Assembly: GCF_013363975.1 (NCBI RefSeq)
Contig: NZ_JABWGN010000003.1
Location: 558,001-622,000 of the forward strand
Direction: 5' to 3'
DNA: 64,000 nucleotides
Source of the DNA: Nonomuraea montanisoli
GTDB taxonomy: Bacteria; Actinomycetota; Actinomycetes; Streptosporangiales; Streptosporangiaceae
The notes below the pieces were generated by a model. The model had not been told where the DNA came from. It made no database searches and saw only the letters and a program-made list of their open reading frames with translations. Below, piece by piece: positions 16,573 to 24,831 of this stretch (positions are counted from its first letter, which is position 1; the number at the start of each line of letters is the position of its first letter). The position numbers and the translations under genes were made by a program.

Positions 16573-16839
16573 ATGAACGCCAAGCAATGGACCGTACAGA
16601 TCTACATCAGCGAGGACGAGGGCGACGAGCGGACGCTCGCGCGCGCCGTCCTGTCGGCGACCGGCACGCCATGGCACGAGAGCGTGGGGCTGGCCCGGCG
16701 CAACCCGGCGGACCGTCCGGTCCCCGAGATCGGGGACGAGCTGGCCGCGGGCCGGGCCCTGATGGACCTGGCCGACAAGCTCCTGGGCGACGCCGCCCGG
16801 GACGTCGCGGAGTTGGGCGGCCCCGCCGAAGTCCGCTGA
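16573..16839 (+). CDS. DUF1876 (dsRBD-like fold) protein
   Basis: An 88-residue protein. WTVQIYISEDEGDERTLARA, then GTPWHESVGLARRNPAD, and the C-terminal helix ELAAGRALMDLADKLL match the DUF1876 family, which includes Rv1738 and Rv2632c of M. tuberculosis. Rv1738 is among the most strongly induced DosR-regulon proteins and has structural similarity to ribosome hibernation factors. The ATG has GAGGAGG 6 nt upstream. Its place between a Usp and an alcohol dehydrogenase supports the dormancy-island reading. Confidence 0.88.
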   Translation: MNAKQWTVQIYISEDEGDERTLARAVLSATGTPWHESVGLARRNPADRPVPEIGDELAAGRALMDLADKLLGDAARDVAELGGPAEVR

Positions 16840-16892
16840 CGCCCCCGGGCGCGCGCCCCGGGCTGCCCGGAGGCGAAGGCCACCGGCGCGCC

Positions 16893-16906
16893 GGGACCTT
16901 CGTCCC
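16893..16906 (+). promoter_or_regulatory. DosR-like box upstream of the alcohol dehydrogenase
   Basis: GGGACCTTCGTCCC has perfect GGGAC/GTCCC arms and ends 60 bp before the ATG at 16967, the same distance as the box before the CBS gene at 13.9 kb. Confidence 0.6.
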
Positions 16907-16966
16907 TGGCGGCCCGCCCCGCGGCGGGACGAGCGTGGGAGAGGAGGACGAAGGGAAGGTGGCCCG

Positions 16967-18031
16967 ATGAAGGCGCTCGTCTACCACGGCCCCGGGAGGC
17001 GCTCCTGGGAGGAGGTCCCGGACCCGTCCGTCGCCGAGCCGTCGGACGCGGTGGTGCGCGTGGACGCGGTCACGATCTGCGGCACGGACCTGCACATCCT
17101 CAAGGGCGACGTGCCGGAGGTGAAGCCGGGCCGGGTGCTCGGCCACGAGGCGGTCGGCACGGTGACGGCCACGGGCGACGGGGTCTCCACGCTCAGGGCG
17201 GGCGACCGCGTGCTCGTGTCGTGCATCTCCGCGTGCGGCCGGTGCCGCTACTGCCGGACCGGCTCGTACGGCCAGTGCCTGGGCGGCGGCGGCTGGATCC
17301 TCGGCCACCTGGTGGACGGGACGCAGGCGGAGTACGTGCGGGTGCCGTTCGCCGACACCTCGGTCCACCGGCTGCCCGAGACGGTCTCCGACGAGGCGGC
17401 GCTCATGCTCGCCGACATCCTGCCGACGGCGTACGAGGTGGGCGTGCTCAACGGCCGGGTACGGCCCGGCGACACGGTCGTCGTCGTCGGCGCCGGGCCG
17501 ATCGGCCTGGCCGTCGTCATGACGGCGCGGCTGTTCACGCCGGGGCACATCGTGGCGGTGGACCTGGCCCCGGCGCGGCTGGAGGCGGCGCGGCGGCTCG
17601 GCGCGGACGTCCTGGTGGGCCCCGGCGAGGACGCGGCCGCCGCGGTGGCCGCGCTCACCGACGGGCTGGGGGCGGACGTCGCGGTCGAGGCCGTGGGCGT
17701 GCCGGAGACGTTCGAGCTGTGCGCGCGCCTGGTGCGCCCGGGCGGTCACGTCGCCAACGTCGGCGTGCACGGCGCGCCCGCGACCCTCCACCTGGAGGAG
17801 CTGTGGATCCGGAACGTCACCATCACCACGGGGCTCGTGGACACCTTCTCCACGCCCGACCTGCTGGCCATGGTCGCGGCGGGACGGCTCGACCCGGAGG
17901 CGTTCGTCACGCACCGCTTCGCGCTCGACGCGCCGGACGGCATGGACGCCGCCTACGCGGCGTTCGCCGACCCGCGGGCGACGGGCGCGCTCAAGGTGGT
18001 CCTGTCACGCGCCGCCCCAGCGGCCCCCTGA
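16967..18031 (+). CDS. zinc-dependent alcohol dehydrogenase (MDR family)
   Basis: A 354-residue medium-chain dehydrogenase. The catalytic zinc ligands are C in TICGTDLHILKGD and GHE in RVLGHEAVGTV. The structural zinc site is CISACGRCRYCRTGSYGQC. The NAD-binding motif is VVVVGAGPIGLAVV. It probably oxidises or reduces an alcohol/aldehyde pair; the substrate is unknown. The stop abuts the stop of the opposing adenylate kinase gene with no spacer. The DosR-like box 60 bp upstream suggests use as an NADH sink under oxygen limitation. Confidence 0.92.
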   Translation: MKALVYHGPGRRSWEEVPDPSVAEPSDAVVRVDAVTICGTDLHILKGDVPEVKPGRVLGHEAVGTVTATGDGVSTLRAGDRVLVSCISACGRCRYCRTGSYGQCLGGGGWILGHLVDGTQAEYVRVPFADTSVHRLPETVSDEAALMLADILPTAYEVGVLNGRVRPGDTVVVVGAGPIGLAVVMTARLFTPGHIVAVDLAPARLEAARRLGADVLVGPGEDAAAAVAALTDGLGADVAVEAVGVPETFELCARLVRPGGHVANVGVHGAPATLHLEELWIRNVTITTGLVDTFSTPDLLAMVAAGRLDPEAFVTHRFALDAPDGMDAAYAAFADPRATGALKVVLSRAAPAAP

Positions 18032-18679
18032 TCAGGGCTGGTACGGAGGCAGGCCGAGGCGCTCGCGTACGGTGCGCTGGATGGCGGCCTTCTCGCCCCG
18101 GGCGTCCACGGTCGTGACGTACTCCTTGCCGCGGAACAGCTCCAGCACCGGGTCGGTCTTGTCGTGGTAGTCGCGCAGCCGCCGGGCCAGCGCCTCCGGC
18201 GTGTCGTCCTCGCGGGCGACCAGCTCGCCGCCGCACACGTCGCAGCGGCCCTCGACCTCGGGACGGTGGGCGATGAGGTTGTAGTCCATGCCGCAGCGGG
18301 AGCACAGGCGCCGGGCCAGCACGCGCCGCCGCACCTCCTCGTCGGGCAGGTCGAGGTGGATCACGCCGTCGATGTCGTAGCTCTCCAGGAAGAACTCCGC
18401 CTGCCGCCGGTTGCGGGGGAACCCGTCGACGACGAACCCGTAGTTCCAGTCGTGCTGCTGGAGGCGTTCGCGGACCACGTCCTCGACCAGGTCGTCGCCG
18501 ACCAGCTCGCCCGCGGCCACGATGCGGCGGACCTGGGCGCCGAGCTTGGTGTGCTGTTTGACGTGCCACCGGAAGATGTCGCCGACGTTGATGTGGGTGA
18601 GGTCGAGGTCGTCGGCGAGCAGCTTGCTCTGGGTGCCCTTGCCGCTCCCCTGCACACCCATGATCACGTATTTGCGCAT
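18032..18679 (-). CDS. adk: adenylate kinase with zinc-type lid
   Basis: A 215-residue adenylate kinase with P-loop GVQGSGKGTQ (8-17), NMP-binding GDIFRWHVK, FVVDGFPRN (about 85-93) and a lid with CSRCGMDYN and CDVCGG, four cysteines for zinc. It interconverts ATP+AMP and 2 ADP. Housekeeping actinobacterial adk usually lies in the ribosomal secY-adk-map cluster. This stand-alone copy between stress genes is probably an extra isozyme. No good DosR-like box is seen above it, only a GGTCCCC half-site. Confidence 0.88.
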   Translation of the reverse strand: MRKYVIMGVQGSGKGTQSKLLADDLDLTHINVGDIFRWHVKQHTKLGAQVRRIVAAGELVGDDLVEDVVRERLQQHDWNYGFVVDGFPRNRRQAEFFLESYDIDGVIHLDLPDEEVRRRVLARRLCSRCGMDYNLIAHRPEVEGRCDVCGGELVAREDDTPEALARRLRDYHDKTDPVLELFRGKEYVTTVDARGEKAAIQRTVRERLGLPPYQP

Positions 18680-18739
18680 GTCCCATTGTCGGACGCCCGG
18701 AGCGGCGGACGTGTCACCGGGGACCGCACGCGCTTCGTG

Positions 18740-18768
18740 TTGACAGCGGAACCAACCAAGCGCATGCT
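18740..18768 (+). promoter_or_regulatory. possible sigma-70 promoter of the flavoprotein gene
   Basis: TTGACA at 18740-18745 is a consensus -35. After 17 nt comes CATGCT (18763-18768), a weak -10. It lies about 145 bp upstream of the flavoprotein ATG. The -35 is good; the -10 match is poor. Confidence 0.35.
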
Positions 18769-18911
18769 TCATGCTGTGACGGGGGCCACATCCCCAGCTC
18801 GTCCGTAGCGTTCGCACCGGGCGCGAGGTGCCATCGCGGTTGTTCCTCCGGCTGCCGCCGGCGAGCTCTCCGCCGTCGCGGCGTACGCACCTGGAAGGGA
18901 TCGGATCCAGC

Positions 18912-20717
18912 ATGCCCGAGTCCAGCACGGACCCCACCCCCCAGCCCATCACCCCCGAGCCTCCGGCGGTCCCCGGGCCCAGCCGCCGCACCCTGCTCCG
19001 GGGCGCCGCCCTGGCCGGCGGCGCGCTGGTCGCCGGCGCCGCCCTCGGCCGCCCCTCCCCCGCCCACGCGGAGGCGGAGTACGACGTCGTGGTCGTGGGA
19101 GCCGGCGCCGCCGGCATGACCGCCGCGCTGACCGCCGTCAAGCGCGGCCTCAGCGTGGTCGTCGTGGAGAAGGCGCCCGTCTTCGGCGGATCCGCCGCGC
19201 GCTCCGGCGCCGGCATCTGGATCCCGAACAACGAGGTCATCCTGGCCGCCGGCGTGCCCGACACCCCGGCCAAGGCCGCCGCCTACCTCGCCCGGGTCGT
19301 GGGCGACACGGTGCCCGCCGCGCGGCAGCAGGCGTTCCTGGCCAACGGCCCGGCCATGATCTCGTTCGTCATGCGCAACAGCCCGCTGCGCTTCCGCTTC
19401 ATGGAGGGGTACTCCGACTACTATCCCGAGTTCCCCGGCGGCATGCCGAACGGCCGATCCGTCGAGCCCGACCAGCTCGACGGCCGCGTCCTCGGCGCCG
19501 AGCTGGCCCGCCTCAACCCCTCCTACATCCCCACCCCGGCCGGCCTGGTCGTCTTCAGCGCCGACTACAAGTGGCTGACGCTGGCCGCCGTCAACCCCAA
19601 GGGGCTGGAGGTCAGCGCCGCTTGCCTGGCCCGCGGCACCGCCGCCGCGCTGCGCGGCGAGAAGCCCCTCACCATGGGCCAGGCCCTGGCCGGCGGGCTG
19701 CGCGCCGGGCTGCTCCAGGCCGGCGTCCCGGTCTGGCTCGACACCCCGCTCGTGGACCTGCGCATCGACAACGGCCGCGCCACCGGCGTGCTCGTCACCC
19801 GCGAGGGCACGCAGACGCTGGTCAAGGCCCGCCGCGGCGTCATCGTCGGCTCGGGCGGGTTCGAGCACAGCGCCGCGATGCGCGCGGAGTTCCAGCGCCA
19901 GCCCATCGGCACCGACTGGACCGTCGGCGCGGCGTCCAACACCGGCGACGGCATCCGGGCCGGCGAGCGCGCCGGCGCCGCGCTCGACCTGATGGAGGAC
20001 TCCTGGTGGGGCCCGGCGATCCCGCTGCCCGGCGAGCCGTACTTCTGCCTGGCCGAGCGGACCCTGCCCGGCTGCATCCTGGTCAACGGCAAGGGCGAGC
20101 GCTTCGTCAACGAGGGCGCGCCGTACAGCGACGTCGTGCACGTCATGTACGACCGCAACACGCCGTCGTCCCCGCACATCCCGGCCTGGCTGATCGTGGA
20201 CCAGAACTACCGCAACAAGTACCTGTTCAAGGACATCGCGCCGCTGCTGCCGTTCCCGGACTCCTGGTACGACAGCGGGGCCGTGTTCAAGGCGGCGACC
20301 GTCGAGCTGCTCGCCCAGAAGATCGGCGTCCCGCAGGCGGCGCTGCGCGCGACGGTCAGCCGGTTCAACGGGTTCGCGCTCACGGGCAGCGACGCCGACT
20401 TCCACCGCGGCGACAGCATCTACGACCGCTACTACGCCGACCCGTTCGTCCGGCCGAACCCGTGCCTGGCACCGCTGTGGCTGCCGCCGTTCTACGCGTT
20501 CAAGATCGTCCCCGGTGACCTGGGCACCAAGGGCGGCATGCGGACGGACGCGCGGGCGCGGGTGCTGCGGGCCGACGGGTCCGTCATCGCGGGCCTGTAC
20601 GCGGCGGGCAACGCGAGTGGCGCCGTCATGGGGCACAGCTACGCGGGGGCGGGCTCGACCCTGGGGCCCGCCATGACGTTCGGGTACGTGGCGGCCAACG
20701 ACATCGCCGCCGGCTGA
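18912..20717 (+). CDS. Tat-exported FAD-dependent oxidoreductase, KstD/fumarate reductase flavoprotein family
   Basis: A 601-residue protein. A Tat signal (SRRTLLRGAALAGGALVAG, cleavage near AHA-E) precedes the FAD dinucleotide motif YDVVVVGAGAAGMTAALTA (about 56-74) and GGSAARSGAGIWIP. The C-terminus has GLYAAGNASGAVMGHSYAGA, the second FAD-binding motif of 3-ketosteroid delta1-dehydrogenases and related enzymes. KstD introduces a C1-C2 double bond in steroids. Exported members are uncommon and may act on other substrates. No steroid-catabolism neighbours are present, so the substrate is open. Confidence 0.85.
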   Translation: MPESSTDPTPQPITPEPPAVPGPSRRTLLRGAALAGGALVAGAALGRPSPAHAEAEYDVVVVGAGAAGMTAALTAVKRGLSVVVVEKAPVFGGSAARSGAGIWIPNNEVILAAGVPDTPAKAAAYLARVVGDTVPAARQQAFLANGPAMISFVMRNSPLRFRFMEGYSDYYPEFPGGMPNGRSVEPDQLDGRVLGAELARLNPSYIPTPAGLVVFSADYKWLTLAAVNPKGLEVSAACLARGTAAALRGEKPLTMGQALAGGLRAGLLQAGVPVWLDTPLVDLRIDNGRATGVLVTREGTQTLVKARRGVIVGSGGFEHSAAMRAEFQRQPIGTDWTVGAASNTGDGIRAGERAGAALDLMEDSWWGPAIPLPGEPYFCLAERTLPGCILVNGKGERFVNEGAPYSDVVHVMYDRNTPSSPHIPAWLIVDQNYRNKYLFKDIAPLLPFPDSWYDSGAVFKAATVELLAQKIGVPQAALRATVSRFNGFALTGSDADFHRGDSIYDRYYADPFVRPNPCLAPLWLPPFYAFKIVPGDLGTKGGMRTDARARVLRADGSVIAGLYAAGNASGAVMGHSYAGAGSTLGPAMTFGYVAANDIAAG

Positions 20718-20741
20718 CCCGCTCCGCCCTGCCCCGCCTTT

Positions 20742-20772
20742 CCGCCGCCCGCTCTCCTCAGGCGGGCGGCGG
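20742..20772. terminator. bidirectional hairpin terminator
   Basis: CCGCCGCCCGC (20742-20752) and GCGGGCGGCGG (20762-20772) pair perfectly around a 9-nt loop between convergent genes. Confidence 0.7.
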
Positions 20773-20790
20773 CCGTGACGCGTCGCCGGG

Positions 20791-21261
20791 TCAGTCGTCC
20801 GCGACCAGCCGCCCCGGGAACCCGCCCGTCGAGATCGGCCCCCAGCGCTCGATGTGCAGCCGGATGAGCGACTTGTCCTGCCGCCTCATCGCCGCCCGGT
20901 ACTCGTCCCAGTCGGGGTGCTCACCCGCGATGCACCGGTAGTAGTCGACCAGCGCGTCCAGCGCCTCGGGCATGTCCAGCACCTCGGCCCGCCCGTCCAC
21001 CTGCACGTACGGGCCGTTCCAGTCGTCGGACAGCACGCAGATGGACGTCCGCTCGTCGCGCCGCGCGTTGCGGGCCTTGGCGCGCTCCGGATAGGTGGAC
21101 ACCACGATCCGGCCCTCGCCGTCCACGCCGCAGCTCACGGGCGAGAGCTGGGGCCGTCCGTCGGCGCGGGTGGTGGCCAGCAGCCCGTGGTGCCGGGGGC
21201 GCAGGAACTCCAGCAGTTCGGGCAGGTCGACGCGGCGCGCGGTCGCGATGTTCGGAGCCAT
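20791..21261 (-). CDS. PPOX-class split-barrel flavin/F420-dependent protein
   Basis: A 156-residue split beta-barrel protein with HHGLLATTRADGRPQLSPVS at the N-terminus and IVVSTYPERAKARNARRDER, the pattern of actinobacterial PPOX-class F420-dependent reductases. Family members reduce small molecules with F420H2 or FMNH2. The cofactor cannot be decided from the sequence alone. It lies 62 bp downstream of the MFS gene on the same strand and may be the last gene of that transcript. Confidence 0.82.
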   Translation of the reverse strand: MAPNIATARRVDLPELLEFLRPRHHGLLATTRADGRPQLSPVSCGVDGEGRIVVSTYPERAKARNARRDERTSICVLSDDWNGPYVQVDGRAEVLDMPEALDALVDYYRCIAGEHPDWDEYRAAMRRQDKSLIRLHIERWGPISTGGFPGRLVADD

Positions 21262-21322
21262 CGGGGCCTCTCCCTCGTACGTGTCCAGGGCGCGGCCAGG
21301 CTATCGGGCGCGGTCGCGGCTC

Positions 21323-22768
21323 TCAGACGGTGACCTGCTGCGGCTCGTACACGGCGTCCTTGGCGGCCCCACGGGACGCCGGCGGCCGCGTGGCTCCCGC
21401 GTGCCCGGGCCCGGCCTCCCAGCGGGGAGACAGGCTGCGGCGCAGGCGGCGCACCCACGTGACGAGCGACGCGATCAGCAGCGTGAGCCCCAGCAGCGCG
21501 AACACGGTCAGATGGACGCCGAGGACCATGAGCAGGACGCTGCCGAACAGCGGGCCGACCGCGGACGCCCCGTAGCTCACCAGCCGGGAGAAGCCGGTGA
21601 CGCGGGCGATGAGATCGGGATGGCTCCGGCCCGTCGCCGTCTTGATCGTCACGTTGCTGAGCCCGCCCGCCGCCCCCATGACGACCAGGCCGGCCGCGAA
21701 GAAGGCCGGCGTGTCGGTGAAGGCGATCAGCGTGAGCGACAGCACCCACAGCCAGGCGTGCAGGACCAGCGTGGAGCGGCCACGGCGGGTCAGCCCGGCG
21801 TGGTCGGTGACCTTGCCGACGATCGGCCGGCGGGCCGTCCTGCCGCCGAGCCACGAGGCGATCCGGCCGCGCCGCGGCGCGACGAGGGAGCCGATGAGCC
21901 CGCCCACCCCGCTCGCGGCCAGGACCAGTCCGGTGACGAGCGGCGAGGTGCCGTGGTCCACGCCCGAGGCGATGAACACGATGACGAGCGCCTGGAAGAT
22001 CATGTTCGTGGCGGCGGTCATCCAGGTGGCGACCTGGAGGAAGGCGTGACTCCGCATGACCGTGATCCCGCGCCGGATCTCCTCGATCAGCGGCGCCCGG
22101 TCGCGCGAGGTGAACGACGACCCGAGCCCCCGCAGAGCCACGAGGAAGCCGCCGATCATCAGCAGGTTGGCCGCGAGCGGGACGGCCGGCGCCCAGCCGA
22201 ACAACAGGCCGCCGAGAGGACGTCCGGTGAGCACCGCGATGTGCACACTGCTCTCATGGACGGCCATCGCATTCCCAATATCCCTTTTGCGGACTATCGC
22301 CGAAATAAGGGCGGTTTCTGCGAGGGAAGAGAAAACCGAGAAAGCGGCCTCGACGAACGCGACGGCGAGCAGGTGCCCGATACCGAGGCATCCCCACGCG
22401 AGGGCCAGGGCGACACTGGCGATCGCCACGCCCCGCATCACCTCGCTCCACCGCAGCACCAGCCGAGGGTCCCAGCGATCGACCAGAGCGCCCGCCGGGA
22501 TGTAGAGCAACGTGGGCACCGTCCAGGCGAACACCACCCATCCCGCCCACACGACAGAGCGCCCGTCCAGGACGGCGAGCAGCGGATAGACCACGCCGAG
22601 CGCCCGGGTGCCGGCCATGGAAACGGCCGAACCCAGCCAAAGCCGCCGGAAACCGGGATAAGCGACAAGAACCGCCAACGGTCCTCGTCTCCTCACCTTG
22701 CCCTTCATACCGGCAGGAACCATGGAGCGAGTTTCGTCGGGTCCCGGCGGTAACGGGTCAGGACTCAC
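21323..22768 (-). CDS. MFS transporter
   Basis: A protein of up to 481 residues with about 12 hydrophobic segments. The first-loop MFS motif is GALVDRWDPRLVLRWSEV. The protein resembles macrolide/drug exporters of the MefA type. The start is uncertain: GTG 22768 gives the longest form and ATG 22723 also fits, neither with a clear ribosome-binding site. It begins 62 bp after the STAND NTPase stop on the same strand. It might belong to the Fxs-type operon as an exporter, but proximity is the only evidence. Confidence 0.82.
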   Translation of the reverse strand: MSPDPLPPGPDETRSMVPAGMKGKVRRRGPLAVLVAYPGFRRLWLGSAVSMAGTRALGVVYPLLAVLDGRSVVWAGWVVFAWTVPTLLYIPAGALVDRWDPRLVLRWSEVMRGVAIASVALALAWGCLGIGHLLAVAFVEAAFSVFSSLAETALISAIVRKRDIGNAMAVHESSVHIAVLTGRPLGGLLFGWAPAVPLAANLLMIGGFLVALRGLGSSFTSRDRAPLIEEIRRGITVMRSHAFLQVATWMTAATNMIFQALVIVFIASGVDHGTSPLVTGLVLAASGVGGLIGSLVAPRRGRIASWLGGRTARRPIVGKVTDHAGLTRRGRSTLVLHAWLWVLSLTLIAFTDTPAFFAAGLVVMGAAGGLSNVTIKTATGRSHPDLIARVTGFSRLVSYGASAVGPLFGSVLLMVLGVHLTVFALLGLTLLIASLVTWVRRLRRSLSPRWEAGPGHAGATRPPASRGAAKDAVYEPQQVTV

Positions 22769-22830
22769 CGCTGAATGCTAATGCAGAGCAAGCTTTGTCG
22801 ATTCCGGGATCGCTGATTTAGCCAGGGGAT

Positions 22831-24831
22831 TCAGCCCCGGAACAGGCGTTCGGCCACCTCGACCAGCGGCCGGGGAAGGGGCGGTCGCACGCCCTCCGCG
22901 AGGGCACGGCCGGCGAGGTCGGCGGCCTCGGCCCGCCGCCCCGCCGCCGCGCGGATCCGGGCCACCCGCAGCAGCACGATCACGCTCGTCTCGTGCTCGA
23001 TCGGCGGTGCGAGGTCCAGCGCCTCGTCCACGCGCCCGTCCAGTGCCAGGGCCAGCGCGTACGCCGACCGGGCGGACGGCGAGTAGCCCCAGTCCAGCCG
23101 CCTGAGGTCGCGCAACGCCCGTGCGGGCCGGCCCAGGTCCGCCATGATCTCCCCGCGCGCCCGCAGCGCCCGCCGCTCGTCCCCCTCCTCGGCCAGCACG
23201 GCGTCGAGCAGGTCCACGGCGCCGTTCGCGTGCCCGGAGCACCACATCACCCAGGCGAGCTCCACCTGGACGCCCGCGTCACCGGGGCGCCGCAGGGCCG
23301 CGGCCCCGAGGTCGCGCAGCGCCGACTCGAACCGTCCCTGCGCCATCTTGATCTGGCTGATGGCCGTCAGCACCCCGGCGACCTGGCCCTCCGCGCCGGG
23401 CAGGGACTGGAGCAGGACGGAGGCCCGCCCGTAGTGGTCCACGGCGGCGTCGAGATCGTCGTCGCGGTAGGCGATGTCCGCCAGGAGTTGTTCCACGTCC
23501 GCCCGCTGCCGCTTGTCCGGCCCGCAGTGCCGCAGGGCCGTCCGCGCGTAGGCCCGGGCGCGCTCCAGGTCGCCGTCACCCAGGGCGCGCTCGGCCAGCC
23601 GCCGGTACTCGGCCGGGTCCGTCGGCCCGGCCGCCGCCCGGCTCTCCAGGCCCCGCGTCAGCGCCCGGACGAGGTGGTCGTGGGAGAGCCGCCAGCGGCT
23701 GCCGCCCTGCGGCCGTTCCTCCAGCCGCAGCACGTGCCGCCCGGCCAGCGCCCTGACGACCGCGTCCGGCAGCCCGGTGCTCTCCGCCGGTCCGGCCACC
23801 ACGTCCTTGCGGCCGCCCTTCTCGTCGACGAACACCTCGCGCAGCCGCGCCCGCAGCCGCTCCGTGTCACCGTCGTAGGTCTCGCGGGCCACCTCCTCGA
23901 TCACGGTGTCGTAGAAGTCGGCCAGGCAACGCCCGGCGTCTCCGAGTTCGCGTACGTGATCGGTGGTGACGACGGCGGCGTCCGCAGGCAGCGCGCTCCA
24001 CAGCGCGGAGCACACCACCTGGAGCTGCAACGGCTCGACGAGGGGCAGCCGCTCCTCGATCTCGTCGCCCAGCGGGGTGATCCGCCGGACGGTCAGCAGG
24101 TCCTCGACCAGCCGCTCCGCCGCGCCCTTGGCGAAGCGGCGTCCGGCGGCCTGCGCGGGGCCGCGGACGGCGGCCTCCGCCGCCGCCGGTTCGAGGGCCT
24201 CGACGGCGTACTCGGCCGCCTGCCGGAAGACCTTCTCGCGCCGGTTCCGCAACGTGGGCAGGCCGTCCTCGCGGACCACGACGAGCGCGCGGAGGTCACG
24301 ATCGCCTTCCAGGGCCGCGGCGAGCTGGGCGAGGAACTCCTCGCCGGCCGCCGGATCGCGACCGGGGGCCAGCAGGTCCTCGGCGCGGTCGACGGCGATC
24401 AGCGTGGGCATCGGGTCGCCGTACTGGTCGCGGCGGACGCGGCGCCGGGCCAGGAAGCCGGGGATCGTCACGTCGGACAACCGGGACGGATCCTCGTACG
24501 GCAGCCAGGACGAGAGCACGGCGAAGACGTAGGGGTTGGACCCGCCCCGCAGCACGACCGGGACACGCGCGCCGGCGGAGACGCCTCCGGCGGCGAGGGC
24601 GTCCACGACGTCCGGATCGAGGAGCGGCATGACGCCGGCCTGGAGCAGCGAGGTCTTCCCCGCGCCGGCGGGTCCGCTCAGGAAGGTCAGCGAGTTGGCC
24701 TGCCAGTGGTCGGCCAGCTCGCGCGCCTCCCGCGCCCGCCCGAAGAAGACGTGACGGTCCTCGGGCCGGAACGCGCGCGGCCCCACGTACGGCCCTCCCT
24801 GCTGCTCAGCTCTGCTGCGGGGTGTCATCAT
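22831..24831 (-). CDS. nSTAND-type NTPase with C-terminal TPR-like repeats
   Basis: A 666-residue protein. YVGPRAFRPEDRHVFFGRA followed by the P-loop GPAGAGKTSL (53-62) is the signature start of novel STAND NTPase 1 proteins. A Walker B-like LIAVDRAEDLL lies near residue 145. A winged-helix-like segment follows (LEERPQGGSRWRLSHDHLVR), then TPR-like repeats from about residue 410 to the end. STAND NTPases act as oligomerising switches, many in phage defence or programmed death. The start overlaps the SIR2 gene by 26 bp, so the two are translationally coupled. No effector domain is fused; the SIR2 protein could be the partner effector. Confidence 0.82.
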   Translation of the reverse strand: MMTPRSRAEQQGGPYVGPRAFRPEDRHVFFGRAREARELADHWQANSLTFLSGPAGAGKTSLLQAGVMPLLDPDVVDALAAGGVSAGARVPVVLRGGSNPYVFAVLSSWLPYEDPSRLSDVTIPGFLARRRVRRDQYGDPMPTLIAVDRAEDLLAPGRDPAAGEEFLAQLAAALEGDRDLRALVVVREDGLPTLRNRREKVFRQAAEYAVEALEPAAAEAAVRGPAQAAGRRFAKGAAERLVEDLLTVRRITPLGDEIEERLPLVEPLQLQVVCSALWSALPADAAVVTTDHVRELGDAGRCLADFYDTVIEEVARETYDGDTERLRARLREVFVDEKGGRKDVVAGPAESTGLPDAVVRALAGRHVLRLEERPQGGSRWRLSHDHLVRALTRGLESRAAAGPTDPAEYRRLAERALGDGDLERARAYARTALRHCGPDKRQRADVEQLLADIAYRDDDLDAAVDHYGRASVLLQSLPGAEGQVAGVLTAISQIKMAQGRFESALRDLGAAALRRPGDAGVQVELAWVMWCSGHANGAVDLLDAVLAEEGDERRALRARGEIMADLGRPARALRDLRRLDWGYSPSARSAYALALALDGRVDEALDLAPPIEHETSVIVLLRVARIRAAAGRRAEAADLAGRALAEGVRPPLPRPLVEVAERLFRG

